From Dermacentor variabilis (taxonomy: Eukaryota > Arthropoda > Arachnida > Ixodida > Ixodidae): a DNA stretch of 64,000 nucleotides. The notes under the pieces were generated by a model. The model was given only the letters and a program-made list of their open reading frames with translations. It was not told the origin of the DNA and searched no databases. Where the stretch lies: assembly GCF_050947875.1 (NCBI RefSeq), contig NC_134571.1, positions 225,442,024-225,506,023 on the forward strand, in the 5' to 3' direction. The first letter of the stretch is position 1. The number at the start of each line of letters is the position of its first letter. Made by a program: the position numbers and the translations under genes. Of the stretch, positions 34,141 through 45,654 are shown piece by piece.

Positions 34141-35189
34141 AGGTAAGCTGAAACGGTTTTCAATTTCCATGAATTGCTGGGGTTGGGAAGAACAGACCTA
34201 ATAATTTACGGTTATGAAATTTTTTCTTTGTATTGGCGGTGAGGAGTTACGGAGTCGCCATCTATCGGAGGTGCCTCGCTGGCGTAGTATGAGGGATCAC
34301 GCGGCGCGCTTCTCATACGTTTTGCTGTCAGGGCTCACTGAAAGCACCACGTGCGAGCTCTCCCGGACACTTATGTAAGTACTTTCGAAAGGAGAGAAGT
34401 TTTTTGCTGTCTAAATAATAATCTTGGGCAAACTAAAAGCACAGAATCGTTTACAGACGCTATCTCTTTACCGAATACGTATACAGTGAACGCCACTGCG
34501 CGCGGTCGCCGCAATGGAGTCTGCCGAACCGGCTTCTTGCAAGAAAAGGAGGTAAACGCTGAGATAAAACTGTGAAATTTGTTCTTGTAGTGTTTGTATA
34601 ACCAAATGGAGCGTAATAGAATGAAGCCTCAATGCAGCGATCGCACAGATTCGCAGCGACCGACTGCGCGTCTGCATGCTTGTCGGCGCACTGTTTCCCT
34701 TTCGCCACGTGCGTGTTTTCACACCGTGCCATGAGTTTTAGGCCGCAGAATATGAGCTGTTGACAGTATAAAAGCAACCATTGTTGCGTGGGCGCTATGA
34801 GAGCTGTTCAAAATTAATTTCATTGTAGAGACTGCGACGCCTACGGGGACTGTGATGGGCCGTCGCGACGATTCAATTTTTTTTCTTCTAAATTCTTGGA
34901 CGTTTCAATATTATTTCTCGAGTTGCGTCGCACTGTATGTTTATCGATGTTCTCAGCGTGCGATTTCCCGCTGCTTATTCTTGTGATCCAGTGCATTAAT
35001 TCATAACAAAAACATGACCATATGCCATGCCTTTCTTTAATGTGCTTCTTACAGCTCCCTTTCTACTACAGTGAACTTGCCAGTATCTATAGCATCGACA
35101 AGCTCATAGACCAAACCGTCACGATATTAGTCGGGCAGCGGACTCGGGCGAACGTCTCAGTGCGCGTTTTCCGAACATCGCAGACCCGG

Positions 35190-35381
35190 CACCGTAGCAG
35201 AAATCTCCCTCGCGTCTGTGCTTGCTGCATACCCGAGTTGTAGCCGATGACTGTTTGCCGATTTTATGTTTCGTGAGCCAAGCTTCACGCAGCATCTTGT
35301 CCTGCGGCTACGTGTGAATAAGGCTGCAATGGGCTCCGTTGCGTACTTCCGGCACTGCGGCACCGAGCAGTAGCCTACCAT
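35190..35381 (-). pseudogene. THAP-domain remnant on the minus strand
   Basis: Reading leftward from the ATG at 35379-35381: VGYCSVPQCRKYATEP, the C-x4-C start of a THAP zinc finger. After a small frameshift near 35300 come WLTKHKIGKQ and TTRVCSKHRREGDFCYG, which hold the conserved Trp and the C..H pair. THAP domains are C2CH DNA-binding modules common in P-element and Kolobok transposases. This copy is frameshifted and points opposite to the other THAP gene of the element. Confidence 0.65.
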
Positions 35382-35911
35382 GTTGCGCGCCTTCAAAGGC
35401 AGCCACTACCTATTGTAGTGTTTTCAAGCGTGGTAAAGGAGACACTCGAAGCGGGAAAATCTTGCCACTAAATGAGGACCGCAGCGTGCAAGGGAATTTA
35501 AACTCGTTTGCAGCTCGCTTCGGCGCCCCCGACGCGGTCGCTATGTCCACGTGATCCCTAATTACACGTCACGCCGACGGTGGCGCCATCTTTTCCAGTG
35601 GTGGAGCTCGAGGCCAATTTTCAATACAAGATGCAGAAATCGCTTTCTAAATCACCCCCGCGGACACGCCCCCGTCCCTTTCCGGAGCGCCGGGTGAGGA
35701 GGCAGCCGGAGGAGAGAACCGGTGAGAGTGACGTCATTCCCGGGGACCGTACTGCCGGACCGGCGTGCTAGCATGTTTCTTTCCGTCCTGCGCTTTATTA
35801 AACGACGCTACGAGTGATCTGCCGCCGCTCACGTCTGTTTTCGTTTGTGATTTTCGTGAACTGTGCTTCCTTTCTGTGCTGCGTGAGTGCCCACAGCCAA
35901 GGGTGCCCAAC

Positions 35912-36241
35912 ATGCCCTCGTTCTGTGCAGCATTCGGCTGTGCGAACACAAGCGGGCGAGATGATGTGGTGTTTCACATGTTCCCGAAGAACAAGAGACT
36001 TGGAGCGCAGTGAGTCCGTGCGGTGAAGAGAGATAATTTCTTGCCGACGGAATCAACTGTGCTGTGTTCGGACCATTTCCGCGACAGTGATTATCATCAG
36101 AGCTTGACAACGATGCGGGCAATCGGTATTCCAATCAAATCGGGGCGACTGAATGCCGGCGTTGTTCCGTCTATACTCTCCCACAAGAGAAACACCTCGC
36201 CACTTCAAAGAGCGGCCTTCGCCAAGAGGAGAAAGGGTGAG
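35912..36241 (+). pseudogene. THAP-domain gene, exon 1
   Basis: The ATG at 35912 starts [20 protein letters not shown] (C-x4-C), followed by [28 protein letters not shown] (C..H pair) and the basic tail KRRKGE. It is 110 codons to a splice donor GAG|GTAAGG at 36241/36242, ending in phase 0. The only lesion I see is a TGA at 36011-36013, at the position of the invariant THAP Trp, where one base change from TGG would suffice. The predicted role is sequence-specific DNA binding to the transposon ends. Confidence 0.75.
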
Positions 36242-37344
36242 GTAAGGGTTTTAATGTGCTCACGGGCAATGTTTTAAACGGATGATCACCTGAGTGTCGA
36301 ACAAACGGCCTTACAGCGGCCTATGATGAAGCTAGGGGGACGCACAGCCGGAAATGTGCACATGCGTGCAAAGTGCTTGCCGTTTTCATACTGTCTTTCC
36401 ACTCCGTTTTGTCACGCAACACTGTACTACGGCTGCTTGCTCGGCGCTGTTTTGGTACGGCAAAATAACCGGCCGGAAGTACGCTTGCGCATTAAGTGAT
36501 ATTTGCTATTCGTCCTACCACGCGGTGCCCGCAGGTTTAGCTCTTCAGCATTCGTGTTCAAATCGCACGACACAAGGCGTTACGGTAATATGTTCCTGCT
36601 CGCGTTAGAGTAGTTGAACTGGTCGTGCAAAAACTTCGTTCCGTAGATTTCGCACTCACATCTTGCTGCCAGCAACGAAATGCCGCAAAAACGAGCATCG
36701 GCACAGCCACGCCCATGGCAAGGCGAACGGGCTCAAATAATGAAATAACGTTCTGAGGTATTGAACTTGTCAGCGTTCGACGTGGTCTAGCCCAATACAG
36801 GCATAGCTGCTGGACAAAAATGTTTTCTTGTCTTGCTATGCATCACGCATGACAAACTTATTATTTGAAAGTAATTATATTACATAACTCATTACTTTCT
36901 TATTACGCTCATTGATTTGAATTACATTAGCAATTACGGCTTTCAAAAAAGTAATGGTATTACTTTACGATTGCTTCCAAAAAGTTTTCATGCACACAAG
37001 AAGCAAAAAGCAAAGTATAAAGGGACGCCAACCTTTCTTCAAGGTAACACTTGGCAACATTTCATGCCCTCCCCCCCATGTGCCTCCATGACACCTCACG
37101 ACATTACCAACGTTCTGGCGCCGTACACAGCTTACTGGTGCATATTTAACGCAAATAATTAATTATTTTAGCCACGAAATTACTGACACCAACTAATTCA
37201 CATTATTAACCATTAGACAACTAATCCATCACATAAATTACTAAAAAGGTATTTCAATTACTCTAAGTAATCCAACTGTTGTCATGTTTGCTGATATGCA
37301 TGATATGTTGAAATTCATGACATCCATGGCTTGTACTCCTTCAG

Positions 37345-37593
37345 GTTCTAGCAGAGCACCTTGAGAACCGAGCCCCTGATGAACTTGTTCCACTACCATC
37401 ACCAATCGAACAGTTTGAAGCAGCCAGTTTGACACAGGCAGATAATGTTCAAGAGTTTGAAGTACCAAACGCGGCACTTCTGTTCGCGATCGTGTATCAA
37501 CACGCAAAAAAACCACGGAACTTTAGAGAAGCAGCGGAAAGGTGCATGGCATCGCGGAATTGTACCCGTGTTTACAATCTAATGAGATGTTAG
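37345..37593 (+). pseudogene. THAP-domain gene, exon 2
   Basis: A pyrimidine-rich acceptor (ACTCCTTCAG|GTT) at 37344/37345 opens an 82-codon reading in phase 0, matching the donor of exon 1: VLAEHLENRAPDELVPLPSP, IEQFEAASLTQADNVQEFEV, FAIVYQHAKKPRNFREAAER and a TAG at 37591-37593. Acidic and helical in composition; function unknown. The agreement of phase and splice signals across a 1.1-kb intron (36242-37344) supports one two-exon gene of about 192 codons. Confidence 0.6.
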
Positions 37594-38121
37594 TGCTTCG
37601 GCATTCTTCCAGCAGTAAGTTCCCAGTGACAGTTTAGCACGCTTTTACTCCCGTCATTGGAACGTGCAGCTACATGAAAATGCATATGTGGCAGCGAATA
37701 TTTACGACGCGCGAGAAGGTGCACACTCAACATCGTCGTTGCCCCCGTTGCCGCCATCGTTTTCTGTGTCGGCTGTCGATTCGAACATGTACGGCGAAAA
37801 TACAAGCTCGCCGAGACAGCGAGAACGTTCCATAATGCTTACAACTCAGCTGTGAAGCCAGAACAGAAGAGCGTGCCACGCTCTGAAATGACGGCGCCGA
37901 ACGGCGATCCCAGTGAATGACGTCAAAGCGGTCCCGACCAATCAGGGGCAACAGCGGAATTCGCGCGATGCCCTGAGGCGCTGGTGCGCGTTTTCGTGCA
38001 AAAAACAGCCGGTTCCGCTTGTTCCCGCCCTTTTTAGACGAGATATTCGTCTTCAGTGGAATCGAAACTGTAGAATGCCGCAGGGAACTCATTTTTTTTC
38101 TAAAAGTGTTTCAGCTTCCCT

Positions 38122-39682
38122 TTAAATTCGATGTGCGGTTGCACTGATTGTGAGCGCATTCAGGCGTAGCCGTCTTGCACTGCCTGCTGCGTCTGTGCGG
38201 ACTGCACGTGCCTGACAATGAGTACCATGTAAAGATGGACGCAACGGCACTTACTCCAGCAGCAGTTGCGGTGGCATCTCCGCCTTTTCAGACAATTCTT
38301 CTTGCCACCACGGTAATCAGTTGCCTGTGTGCGTGGTCGTCTTTGATTCCTGCGGCCTCGGCGCCCGACGTGGCTTAATTTCAACGTGCGGTTGCACCCA
38401 CTGTGGGCGCATTCTGGCGTGTGCGTTCTGTACTGCCTGCTGCGTCTCTGCGGACCCCAGTTTACTATCAACGAGCACCATATAAAGGTAAACACAACGG
38501 CACTCAGACAACTCTTCACCACGTCAATCAGTTGCCTGGGTTCGTGGTCGTCCGTGATTTCTGCGTCCTCGGCACCCGACGTGGCTTGATTTCAACGTCC
38601 GGTGGCACTCACTGCGAGTGCATAAAGGCGCCTTCGTCATGTACTGCCTGCTGGGTCTGTGCGGACTGCACGTGACTATCAACAAGCACGACATAAAGAT
38701 GGACACAACGCACTTACTCCAGCTACAGTTGCGGTGGCATCCCCGCTTTTTGAGACAATTCTTCTTACGTTAAACAGTTGCCTGTGTTCGTGGTCGTCCT
38801 TGATTCCTGCGTCCCCGGCGCCCCCCGTGGCTGAATTTTGATGTGCGGTTGCCCTCATTGTGAGCGCATTCAGGCGTAGTAGTCTTGCACTGCCTGTTGC
38901 GTCTGTGCGGACTGGACGTGGCCATCAACGAGCACTATATGAAGGTGGACACAACGGCATTTACTCCAGCAGGAGTGGCGGCGGCACCTCCGTCTTTTCA
39001 GACAATTCTTCTTAACCACCTTAATCAGTTACCTGTGTGCGTAATCGTCCTTGATTCGTGCGACCTCGGCGTCCGACGCGGCTTAATTTCAATGTGCGGT
39101 TCCACTCATTGTGAGCGCTCTCTGGCGCGCGCGTCCTGTACTGCTTGCTGCGTCTGTGCGGGCCCCAATTGACTATCAACGAGCACTATAAAAGGTATAC
39201 ACAACGGCACTTACTCCAGCAGCAGTTGCGGCGACATCTCCGCTTTTTCAGACAACACTTCTTGCCGCCACGTTAATCAGTTGCCTGTGTTCGTGGTCGT
39301 CTGTGATTCATGCGTCCTCGGCGCCCGACGTGGCTTATTTTCAACATGCGGTTGCACTCATTGAAAGTGCATTCAGGCGCGTTCATCCTGTACTGCCTGC
39401 TGCGTCTGTGGGGACTACGCATGGCAATCAACGAGCTACATATAAAGACGGACACAACGGCACTTACTCCAGCAGCAGTTGAGGTGGCCTCTCAGCCTTT
39501 TCAGACAACTCTTCTTGCCACCACGTTAATCAGTTGCCTGTGTGCGTGGTCGCCCTTTAATCCTGCGTCCTCGGCGCGCGACGTGGCTTAATTTCAATGT
39601 GCCGTCGCATATATTGTAAGCGCATCCAGGCGTGTGCGTCCTGTACTGCCTGCTGCGTCTGTCCGGACTACAATTATACTAT
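38122..39682. repeat. Tandem satellite, block 4
   Basis: About six monomers resuming in phase after the TTAA transposon and running to CTACAATTATACTAT, where LINE copy B is inserted. One monomer (about 38460-38520) has an internal deletion of the AGCAGCAGTTGCGG region. Divergence between monomers is higher than in block 1. Confidence 0.9.
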
Positions 39683-40203
39683 GCCCCGCAGGGGCGTCGG
39701 CGTCAGCAGTCGTTTGGTGTGTTGCGACACCACGTACTCGAGCACACGAGGGTTGGACCCTCCCACGTGTAGCCGTGCGTGGCTTAGCCGTGTCCGGTGA
39801 AAGGGGGATCCTGGGGGTTTAGTCGATGCCGGGTGTTTGGACCGTTAACGCCCTCCGGCGGAGGCAGCACACGTCTTCGGCCTCTGCTTCACGTAGACGG
39901 CACCTCAAGGCTGACCCACTTGGAGGAAATCGGTAGTTGCCCTTTCCTGTCTCTCTCTTCCTCCAGCCTTCGTCTTTCTCTCTTTTCATCTTTCCTGTCT
40001 TCTCCTAGCTTCCGCTTAATTCCAATTTTTCCAGGCTGCAAGGGTTAACCTTGTGTGAAAAACCAACCTAGGTTATCTCACATTTGGTTATAGTGACAAC
40101 ATACAGCTGGCGTTCGCAGGACCTGTTATTACAGTCCCTGTAGCGTCCCCTTTAGGGCTCCACGGTGGGTGGCTGGCGCTATTGCCGGAAATGACATTCT
40201 TTT
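39683..40203 (+). other. 5' untranslated region of LINE copy B
   Basis: Homologous to 12963-13478 in copy A. It includes GAGGGTTGGACCCTCC, a CT-rich stretch around 39950-40020, and GGGCTCCACGGTGGGTGGC shortly before the ORF1 ATG at 40204. Such 5' UTRs usually hold the internal promoter; I cannot point to specific elements. Confidence 0.75.
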
Positions 40204-41413
40204 ATGGCAAGCTCCTTCCCTCCCTCCCAGATCGCCCTCAGAAAAGAGGGCGCACCGAATATTTTTTTCACTTCTTTTGACGTCAAAGTCCCAACGTCCC
40301 ACGATTTCACGTCATTCACTCGGGAAATTCAGATAAACAAGCACGCACAATTTCCGCATTTCTAGTTTGAAAGTCTTTAACCGATGTCCTTGGTCTAGGC
40401 TACAAGGCATCAAGAATGGCAGGTGGTGATCTCCTCTTAGAACTGCATGATCAGAAACAATATAAAAAATTGCCCAGACTAGTGTCATTTGGGGATGTTG
40501 CCGTGACAGTAACTCCACATGCACCGTACTTTCAACACCACCCACGTCGTTGTCTCGGATGATGATTTGCTCCAGCTGACAGAGGCTGAGCTCCTGGAGG
40601 ACTTCAGTGAGCAGAATGTTATCAATGTCAAGAGAATTAAGCTGAGGTGGGATGGTTAAGAAATTGCGACCAAGCACCTAATACTAACATTCGGTTCAAG
40701 TCATCTGCCGAGTCTGTAGAGTCCGGGTACATCAAGCTCCGTGTCAGACCATATGTGCCAAATCTCCTAAGATGCTTCTAATGCCAGCGTTTCGCCCACA
40801 GTTCGCAGAGCTGCCGGGGCCGCCAAGCATGTGCAAAATGCAGTGCCCATGAACACGCCACTGAAACTTGTAAGAGCGCTCTCCACTGTGTAAACTGTGA
40901 TGGGGAGCACGCCGCGTACTCGCGGTCGTGCCCATCATGGAAAAAAAGGTAATTGTAACAATAAAAGTAAAGGAGTTTCAAGGAGGCACGCAGGCGGGTA
41001 TCCTACCTGGCCAAGAAAACCTTTGCCGAAATGACTTGTCAGGGGGCAGCGCCACAAAGGTCTCCGTTGGCTGTCCGACCCACACCCAGTCAGGCGGCAT
41101 TGACGCCATCCCCCCTCCCCCGGCGGCTGCAGCTAGCGCTGCAGCGCCAACCAAGCAGACGGGGCCATCCACCACGGAGGTTGGCGCAGCCGAGGCTGCC
41201 CCAACCTCCCCGGCCCCTTCCAGCGCTGGCAACAGCTGGCGCAGCCAAATACCTCACGGAGCCCCATCGACCTCCGGGCTGGTGGGCGCAGGGGTCTTGC
41301 CCTCCAAGGCGGGATTGTCCCTGGTAACTTTTCGCTCGCAAGAACACGTGTCCAGCGCCTCACAAGAGGCAATGGACACTACACCTATCCCCACGGCGTG
41401 CCAAACTCCCTAA
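40204..41413 (+). pseudogene. LINE copy B ORF1 (zinc-knuckle protein), broken
   Basis: Starts MASSFPPSQIALRKEGAP. A frameshift follows near 40230, with later recognisable pieces: GDLLLELHDQKQYKKLPRLV, VVVSDDDLLQLTEAELLEDF, then knuckles corresponding to CAKCSAHEHATETC and CVNCDGEHAAYSRSC at about 40825-40935 (an in-frame TAA replaces a Lys/Cys position of the first knuckle). A Pro/Ala-rich tail (40985-41413) is open for 140 codons and ends at a TAA. Confidence 0.75.
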
Positions 41414-41554
41414 GGAGCGCCGAGGCTCCCTCGAACGCTTCAGAAAGGGTAAAACCCCGATTACAGTCTTCGAAAGAGCTCTGTAATCTAATCTCTGAAA
41501 TCTCTGTAATTAATACCTCTCTTTCTGTACACACAGCACCGATTTACTACCAAC

Positions 41555-42415
41555 ATGGTTACACAAATTATTCAATAGAACGTCAAAGGTCTCCTTAGAA
41601 ACCTTGATGATGTGCAGGGACTCATCCAAAAACAGAATCCAAAAGTGCTGTGTTTACAGGAAACACACTTAAAAACAAACACAAACTTTCTCCGGCAGTA
41701 TATAAATTTTCGCAAAGATCGCGATGATGCCGTCGCATCATCGGGCGGTGTTGCCATTGTCACTCTTAGAAGTATAGCGCGTCAACCTTTACAGCTACAA
41801 ACGCCCCTTGAAGCAGTGGCCGTTCCAGTTGTCCTACTAAACGAACTTATCACCGTTTGCTCGCTTTACATACCCCCGCGTTACCAACTAAACAAACATG
41901 AATTTCAGTCCTTAATAGATCAACAACACAACCTTATGTTATTCTTGGCGATTTCAATGCGCACAGCAGCCTATGGGGAGACTCGTATCGATGCGCGAGG
42001 TCGTCTCGTTGAACAATTCCTTTTTTCGTCCGGTGCGTGTCTGCTGAATAATAAGACACCCACATATTATTCTCTCGCAAACAGAACATTTTCTTCAATT
42101 GACCTCAGCCTAGTTTCCCCGTGTATACTGCCTGAACTGGAATGGGAAGTTACCAGGAATCCTTACGGGAGTGACCACTTCCCCATACTGCTAAGAACAC
42201 ATAAAGAAAACGAATATCTACCACAGGTTCCTAGGTGGAAGATCGATACAGCAGACTGGGAGAAGTTCCTAACTCTCACTAGTATCTCATGGAATGACTT
42301 GTCTTCTTTAGGAATTGATGCTTCTGTGCAGTATTTTACAGCTTTCATTATATATGCTGCATCTAAATGCATATCAGAAGTAAATGGCTTGGCATGTAAA
42401 CGGCGTGTCCCGTAG
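41555..42415 (+). pseudogene. LINE copy B ORF2, APE-type endonuclease
   Basis: The ATG at 41555 is followed by VTQIIQ and then a TAG where the family has Trp (QWNVKGL). The domain goes on with KVLCLQETHLKTNTNFLRQY, SSGGVAIVTLRS, SLYIPPRYQLNKHEF, a two-frameshift patch around 41930-41975 (the GDFNAH region is in the wrong frame), ARGRLVEQFLFSSGACLLNN, SSIDLSLVSPCILPELEWEV and GSDHFPILLRTH. It ends at a TAG at 42413-42415, with RT in other frames downstream. Confidence 0.85.
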
Positions 42416-42699
42416 TGGAACGACGATTGTAAGATCGCTCGTAAGAAAGGAAACAAAGCGTGGGCTTTGCTACGCGCCTCCCCCACTGCGGAGAATCTTA
42501 TCAACTTTAAAAAAGTAAAATCCCAAGGTAGGTGAACCTGCCGACGGGCCAGAAGAGAGAGTTGGCAGCAGTTTTTATCAAGTATCAAATCGCATAATGA
42601 TGAGGCCAAAGTCTGGAACAGGGTTAATAGGATAAGAGGGCCTCCCTTCGATAAACACACAAGGCGATACACTGCAAGATCAGGCAGACTCACTTGGGG

Positions 42700-43857
42700 A
42701 GCACTTTGAGAACGTGTCAAGTTCGAAACAATATACGAAATCTTTTCTGAAATATAAAATAGAAGATTGTAAGCCACTCATAAGAAAAGGTCCACAGAAT
42801 GAAGCGTACAACTGCGCTTTTAGTATTGCTGAGTTGAGAGCTGCCTTCAGCTCATGCAAGAGCTCTGCACCCGGAACTGACAGAATCATGAATGAAATGA
42901 TCAAAAACCTACACAATAACACCCGGGAGTGACCCGGGAGTGAGTAACAATAACACCCGGGAGTGAGTAAATAAATAAATTACACTACTCACAATTTTCA
43001 ACACCATTTGGCCTGCAGGATACCTTCCAACTGCATAGAAAGATGCAATTGTGGTTCCTGTTTTGAAACAAGGCAAATATCCTTCCTCATTAGCAAGTTA
43101 CCGCCCGATCGCCATCACAAGTTGCCTTTGTAAGGCATTTGAAAAAATGATTAATCGGCGACTGATCCATTTCCTTAAAATGATCAAAATGCTTGATCGT
43201 TATTAGTGCGGCTTCCGAGAAGGGCGCTCCACAAACGATCATCTCGTACGTGTTGAAGGAAATATCCGGTACGCATTTATACCTAAACAGTTCTTCTTAT
43301 CGACATTTCTTGATATGAAAAAGGCGTATGACACAACGTGGCGTTACGGAATCTTATGAGACTTGTTAGAAATGGGCATCCATGGTAATATGGTTAAACT
43401 AATAGAAAACTATCTGTCCAATCGTACCTTCCGGGTAAAAGTTGGCAAAGTACTTTCACGTCCTTTTGCGCAAGAAACGGGTGTACCCAAAGGAGGCGTG
43501 CTTAGCTGCACGCTCTTTATCGTGAAGATGAACACGCTTCGTGCTTCATTACCACCGGCCATCTTTTACTCTGTCTACTTGCACGACATTCAAATAGCTT
43601 TTAAATCTTGTAACCTCGCAGAGTGCGAAAGACAGGTACAGCATGGCCTGAACAAAGGGTCAATGTGGGCAGACAAAAATGGATTTCAGAACAATCCTAA
43701 CAAAAGTTCTTGCGTTCTTTTTGCAAGAAAGAGAGGCCTGATCCCAGATTCTTGCTTAGAAATTTTTGGACAACAGATACCTGCATACAAAGAACACAAA
43801 TTTCTAGGTGTTATCCTTTCGTCCCCAACATTAAACATATTTAAGAAAAATGTCTGA
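42700..43857 (+). pseudogene. LINE copy B ORF2, reverse transcriptase
   Basis: Pieces in several frames: FSIAELRAAFSSCKSSAPGT, PVLKQGKYPSSLASYRPIAI, GFREGRSTNDHLVRVEGNI, FLSTFLDMKKAYDTTW (first catalytic Asp), then a 164-codon open stretch with GVPKGGVLSCTLFIVKMNTL and YLHDIQIAF at about 43574. The active-site box normally reads YxDD; here the first Asp is His, so this RT is dead. At 42915-42985 a local duplication of AACACCCGGGAGTGA(GT) units interrupts the coding sequence. Confidence 0.88.
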
Positions 43858-43862
43858 AAACA

Positions 43863-44807
43863 ATGAACCTAATGAAACTTCTATCCCAGACTACGTGGGG
43901 TAGTGACAGGAAGTGCTTAATGAATCTCTATAAGAGCCTAATTCTTTCACGATTAGATTATGGTGCCTTGATCTATCATTCTGCCATCCCGAGCGCGCTA
44001 AAAATGCTAGACCCTGTTTACCATCTAGGTATCCGCTTAGCCACGGGCGCTTTCAGGACAAGTCCCGTTGAAAGTTTATATGCAGAACCGAATGAGTGGT
44101 CACTTAGACTTTCGAAAACATTCATCACCCAAACATATTTTCTGAAAGTCCACTTTAATCCTCAACATCCGTGTTTTATTACCGTTAACGATATGACATA
44201 TGCTACACTCTTTCGCAATCGTCCCTCCGTAAGACAACCTTTCTCGCTTCGTGTGAGGGAGCTTAGTGTAGAAATGCATTTTCCACTGCTTGAGCTTCGC
44301 CTAATGCATCCAGCCAAGCTGCTACCTCCTTGCGAGTGGCAGCTGATACATTGCGATACATCTTTCACTCAAGTTACAAAGCACGCTCCAGAGATTGAAA
44401 TCCAAATGCATTTCCGGGAACTCCAGCAAAAACACTCCTGCACGGAGTGCTATACTGAAGCATCGAAGTCACACGACGGGGTGTCCTATGCAGCCGTCGG
44501 TCCATCCTTCTCGGAAGCCGATGTACTGCATCCGGAAACTAGTATCTTTACGGCTAAGGTCTACGCACTGTTGTCGGCTGTAAAGCATATAAACAAAGCA
44601 GAACTCCAGAAATCAGTTATATATACGGACTCCCTAAGTGCTGCGAAGGCCTTAATGTCATTTTCTAAGCACAAAAATCCAGTAATCAATGAACTATATT
44701 CCGTCCTATATAAAGCGCATATATGTAACCAGTATGGCATCATATGCTGGGTGCCGGGTCATATTGGCATCGAAGGTAAAGTTTTGGCGGACCAGATGGC
44801 CAGATAA
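43863..44807 (+). pseudogene. LINE copy B ORF2, linker and RNase H
   Basis: Open for 314 codons. The post-RT segment (LSRLDYGALIYHSAIPSALK, HLGIRLATGAFRTSPVESLY) leads to RNase H: CYTEASKSHDGVSYAAV, where the usual catalytic Asp is Glu; IFTAKVYALLSAV, where the usual Glu is Lys; VIYTDSLSAAKALMSF; and CWVPGHIGIEGKVLADQMA. Two of four catalytic positions are altered. The presence of RNase H separates this LINE from Jockey and CR1, which lack it. Confidence 0.88.
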
Positions 44808-45283
44808 ATTGCATCGTATTCTGTTAATCATGCCGCAGCAGTCCTTGTCACAGATCTGAGGCCTTTCTTTCGCAGGAAAGTGCGAAACTACTGGCAACGC
44901 TGGTGGGACATAGAAAGAAATAATAAGCTGCACGTAATAAAGCCATAATTAGGGTTCTGGCCTTCTGCAACAAAATAACGCCGAACAGATGTCCTATTCT
45001 GTCGTCTAAGAATAGGACACACATTTGGCACCCACAATTTTTTACTCACTGAAAATGAGCCCCAAACTTGTGGGAGATGCGGGGAGAGGCTGACCGTCCT
45101 CCACGTCCTCCTGGAGTGTCGGAAAGCCGAATCTGACAGAAACAATTTCTGTTGGCATACCGGCAGCACATTCCCCTTCATCCTGTAATCTCACTCGGCC
45201 CAGAACCGATCTTTGACACTAACGTAGTCCTAGACTTCATGGAAGATGTTGTGTTACATGTAATTAGCCCCATACGTTCGTAG
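44808..45283 (+). pseudogene. LINE copy B ORF2, C-terminal zinc finger
   Basis: Frame-broken continuation. RRKVRNYWQRWWDIERNNKL, then RLRIGHTFGTHNFLL and CGRCGERLTVLHVLLEC. The CxxC-x7-H-x4-C finger is the standard C-terminal module of I-, R1- and Jockey-type ORF2. The last codons (DFMEDVVLHVISPIRS) end at TAG 45281-45283. Confidence 0.8.
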
Positions 45284-45654
45284 CGTCTCCTCTCTTCAGA
45301 GGATGCCGCTGTGATAGCTGTTTCGTATAGCACATAGCTCTTGGCCTTTTCGTTTCAGCTCTGGAGAGGCAGTAGTGCTCTTAGACAATTTTAGCATCTC
45401 GCGTATTTTATATAATGAATTATTCTTTCTTAATGCATTTTAGGGATCATAGTACACGTCATTAGTCATTGCCGTAATATTATTACGTGTAGTTTTTATG
45501 CAATTTACACCAACTCTTTTAGGCCCCTTTACAGCCACGTCACATTAAATTCACAGAACCCATCAGACCACGACATATTCATTACCACTAGCATGGCGCT
45601 ATTTGGCCATACCTGGCCCTTGCGCCATTCAACCACAAACATCATCATCATCAT
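45284..45654 (+). other. 3' untranslated region and tail of LINE copy B
   Basis: No gene. A/T-rich sequence ending in CCACAAACATCATCATCATCAT. The simple trinucleotide tail in place of poly(A) is a known habit of several LINE groups. Confidence 0.8.

Larger units (their letters stand above)
34141..38121 (+). mobile_element. TTAA-specific DNA transposon with THAP genes (Kolobok-like)
   Basis: The element is 3,981 bp, bounded by inverted repeats: left AGGTAAGCTGAAACGGTTTT and the reverse complement of the right end AGGGAAGCTGAAACACTTTT (17 of 20 match). It is flanked by TTAA at 34137-34140 and 38122-38125. Removing it restores the satellite motif GTGGCTTAAxTTCGATGTGCGG. TTAA duplications occur in the Kolobok and piggyBac superfamilies; the THAP domains inside favour Kolobok. 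I see no transposase catalytic core, so this is probably an internally rearranged derivative. Stretches 34142-35189, 35382-35911 and 37594-38121 show no convincing gene, except a possible tiny first exon (ATG at 34514, MESAEPASCKKR, ending at a GTAAAC donor). The segment 36840-37260 is A/T-rich intron. Confidence 0.85.
39683..45654 (+). mobile_element. LINE copy B, full-length, degenerate (I-superfamily type)
   Basis: A 5.97-kb non-LTR retrotransposon with 5' UTR, ORF1 with zinc knuckles, ORF2 with APE endonuclease, RT, RNase H and a C-terminal CCHC finger, and an ATCATCATCATCAT tail (45641-45654). It is flanked by the target duplication ACAATTATACTAT (39670-39682) and ACAATTTACTAT (45655-45666), which is the satellite motif ACAATTTACTATCAACGAGC. 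An RNase H domain and zinc-knuckle ORF1 place it near the I group. Both ORFs are broken by stops and frameshifts, so it is an old copy. Confidence 0.93.

Noticed and set aside
34460..34777. Minus-strand 105-codon frame in the TTAA transposon
   Set aside because: Two overlapping minus-strand frames of similar length, no recognisable domain, no splice or start context.
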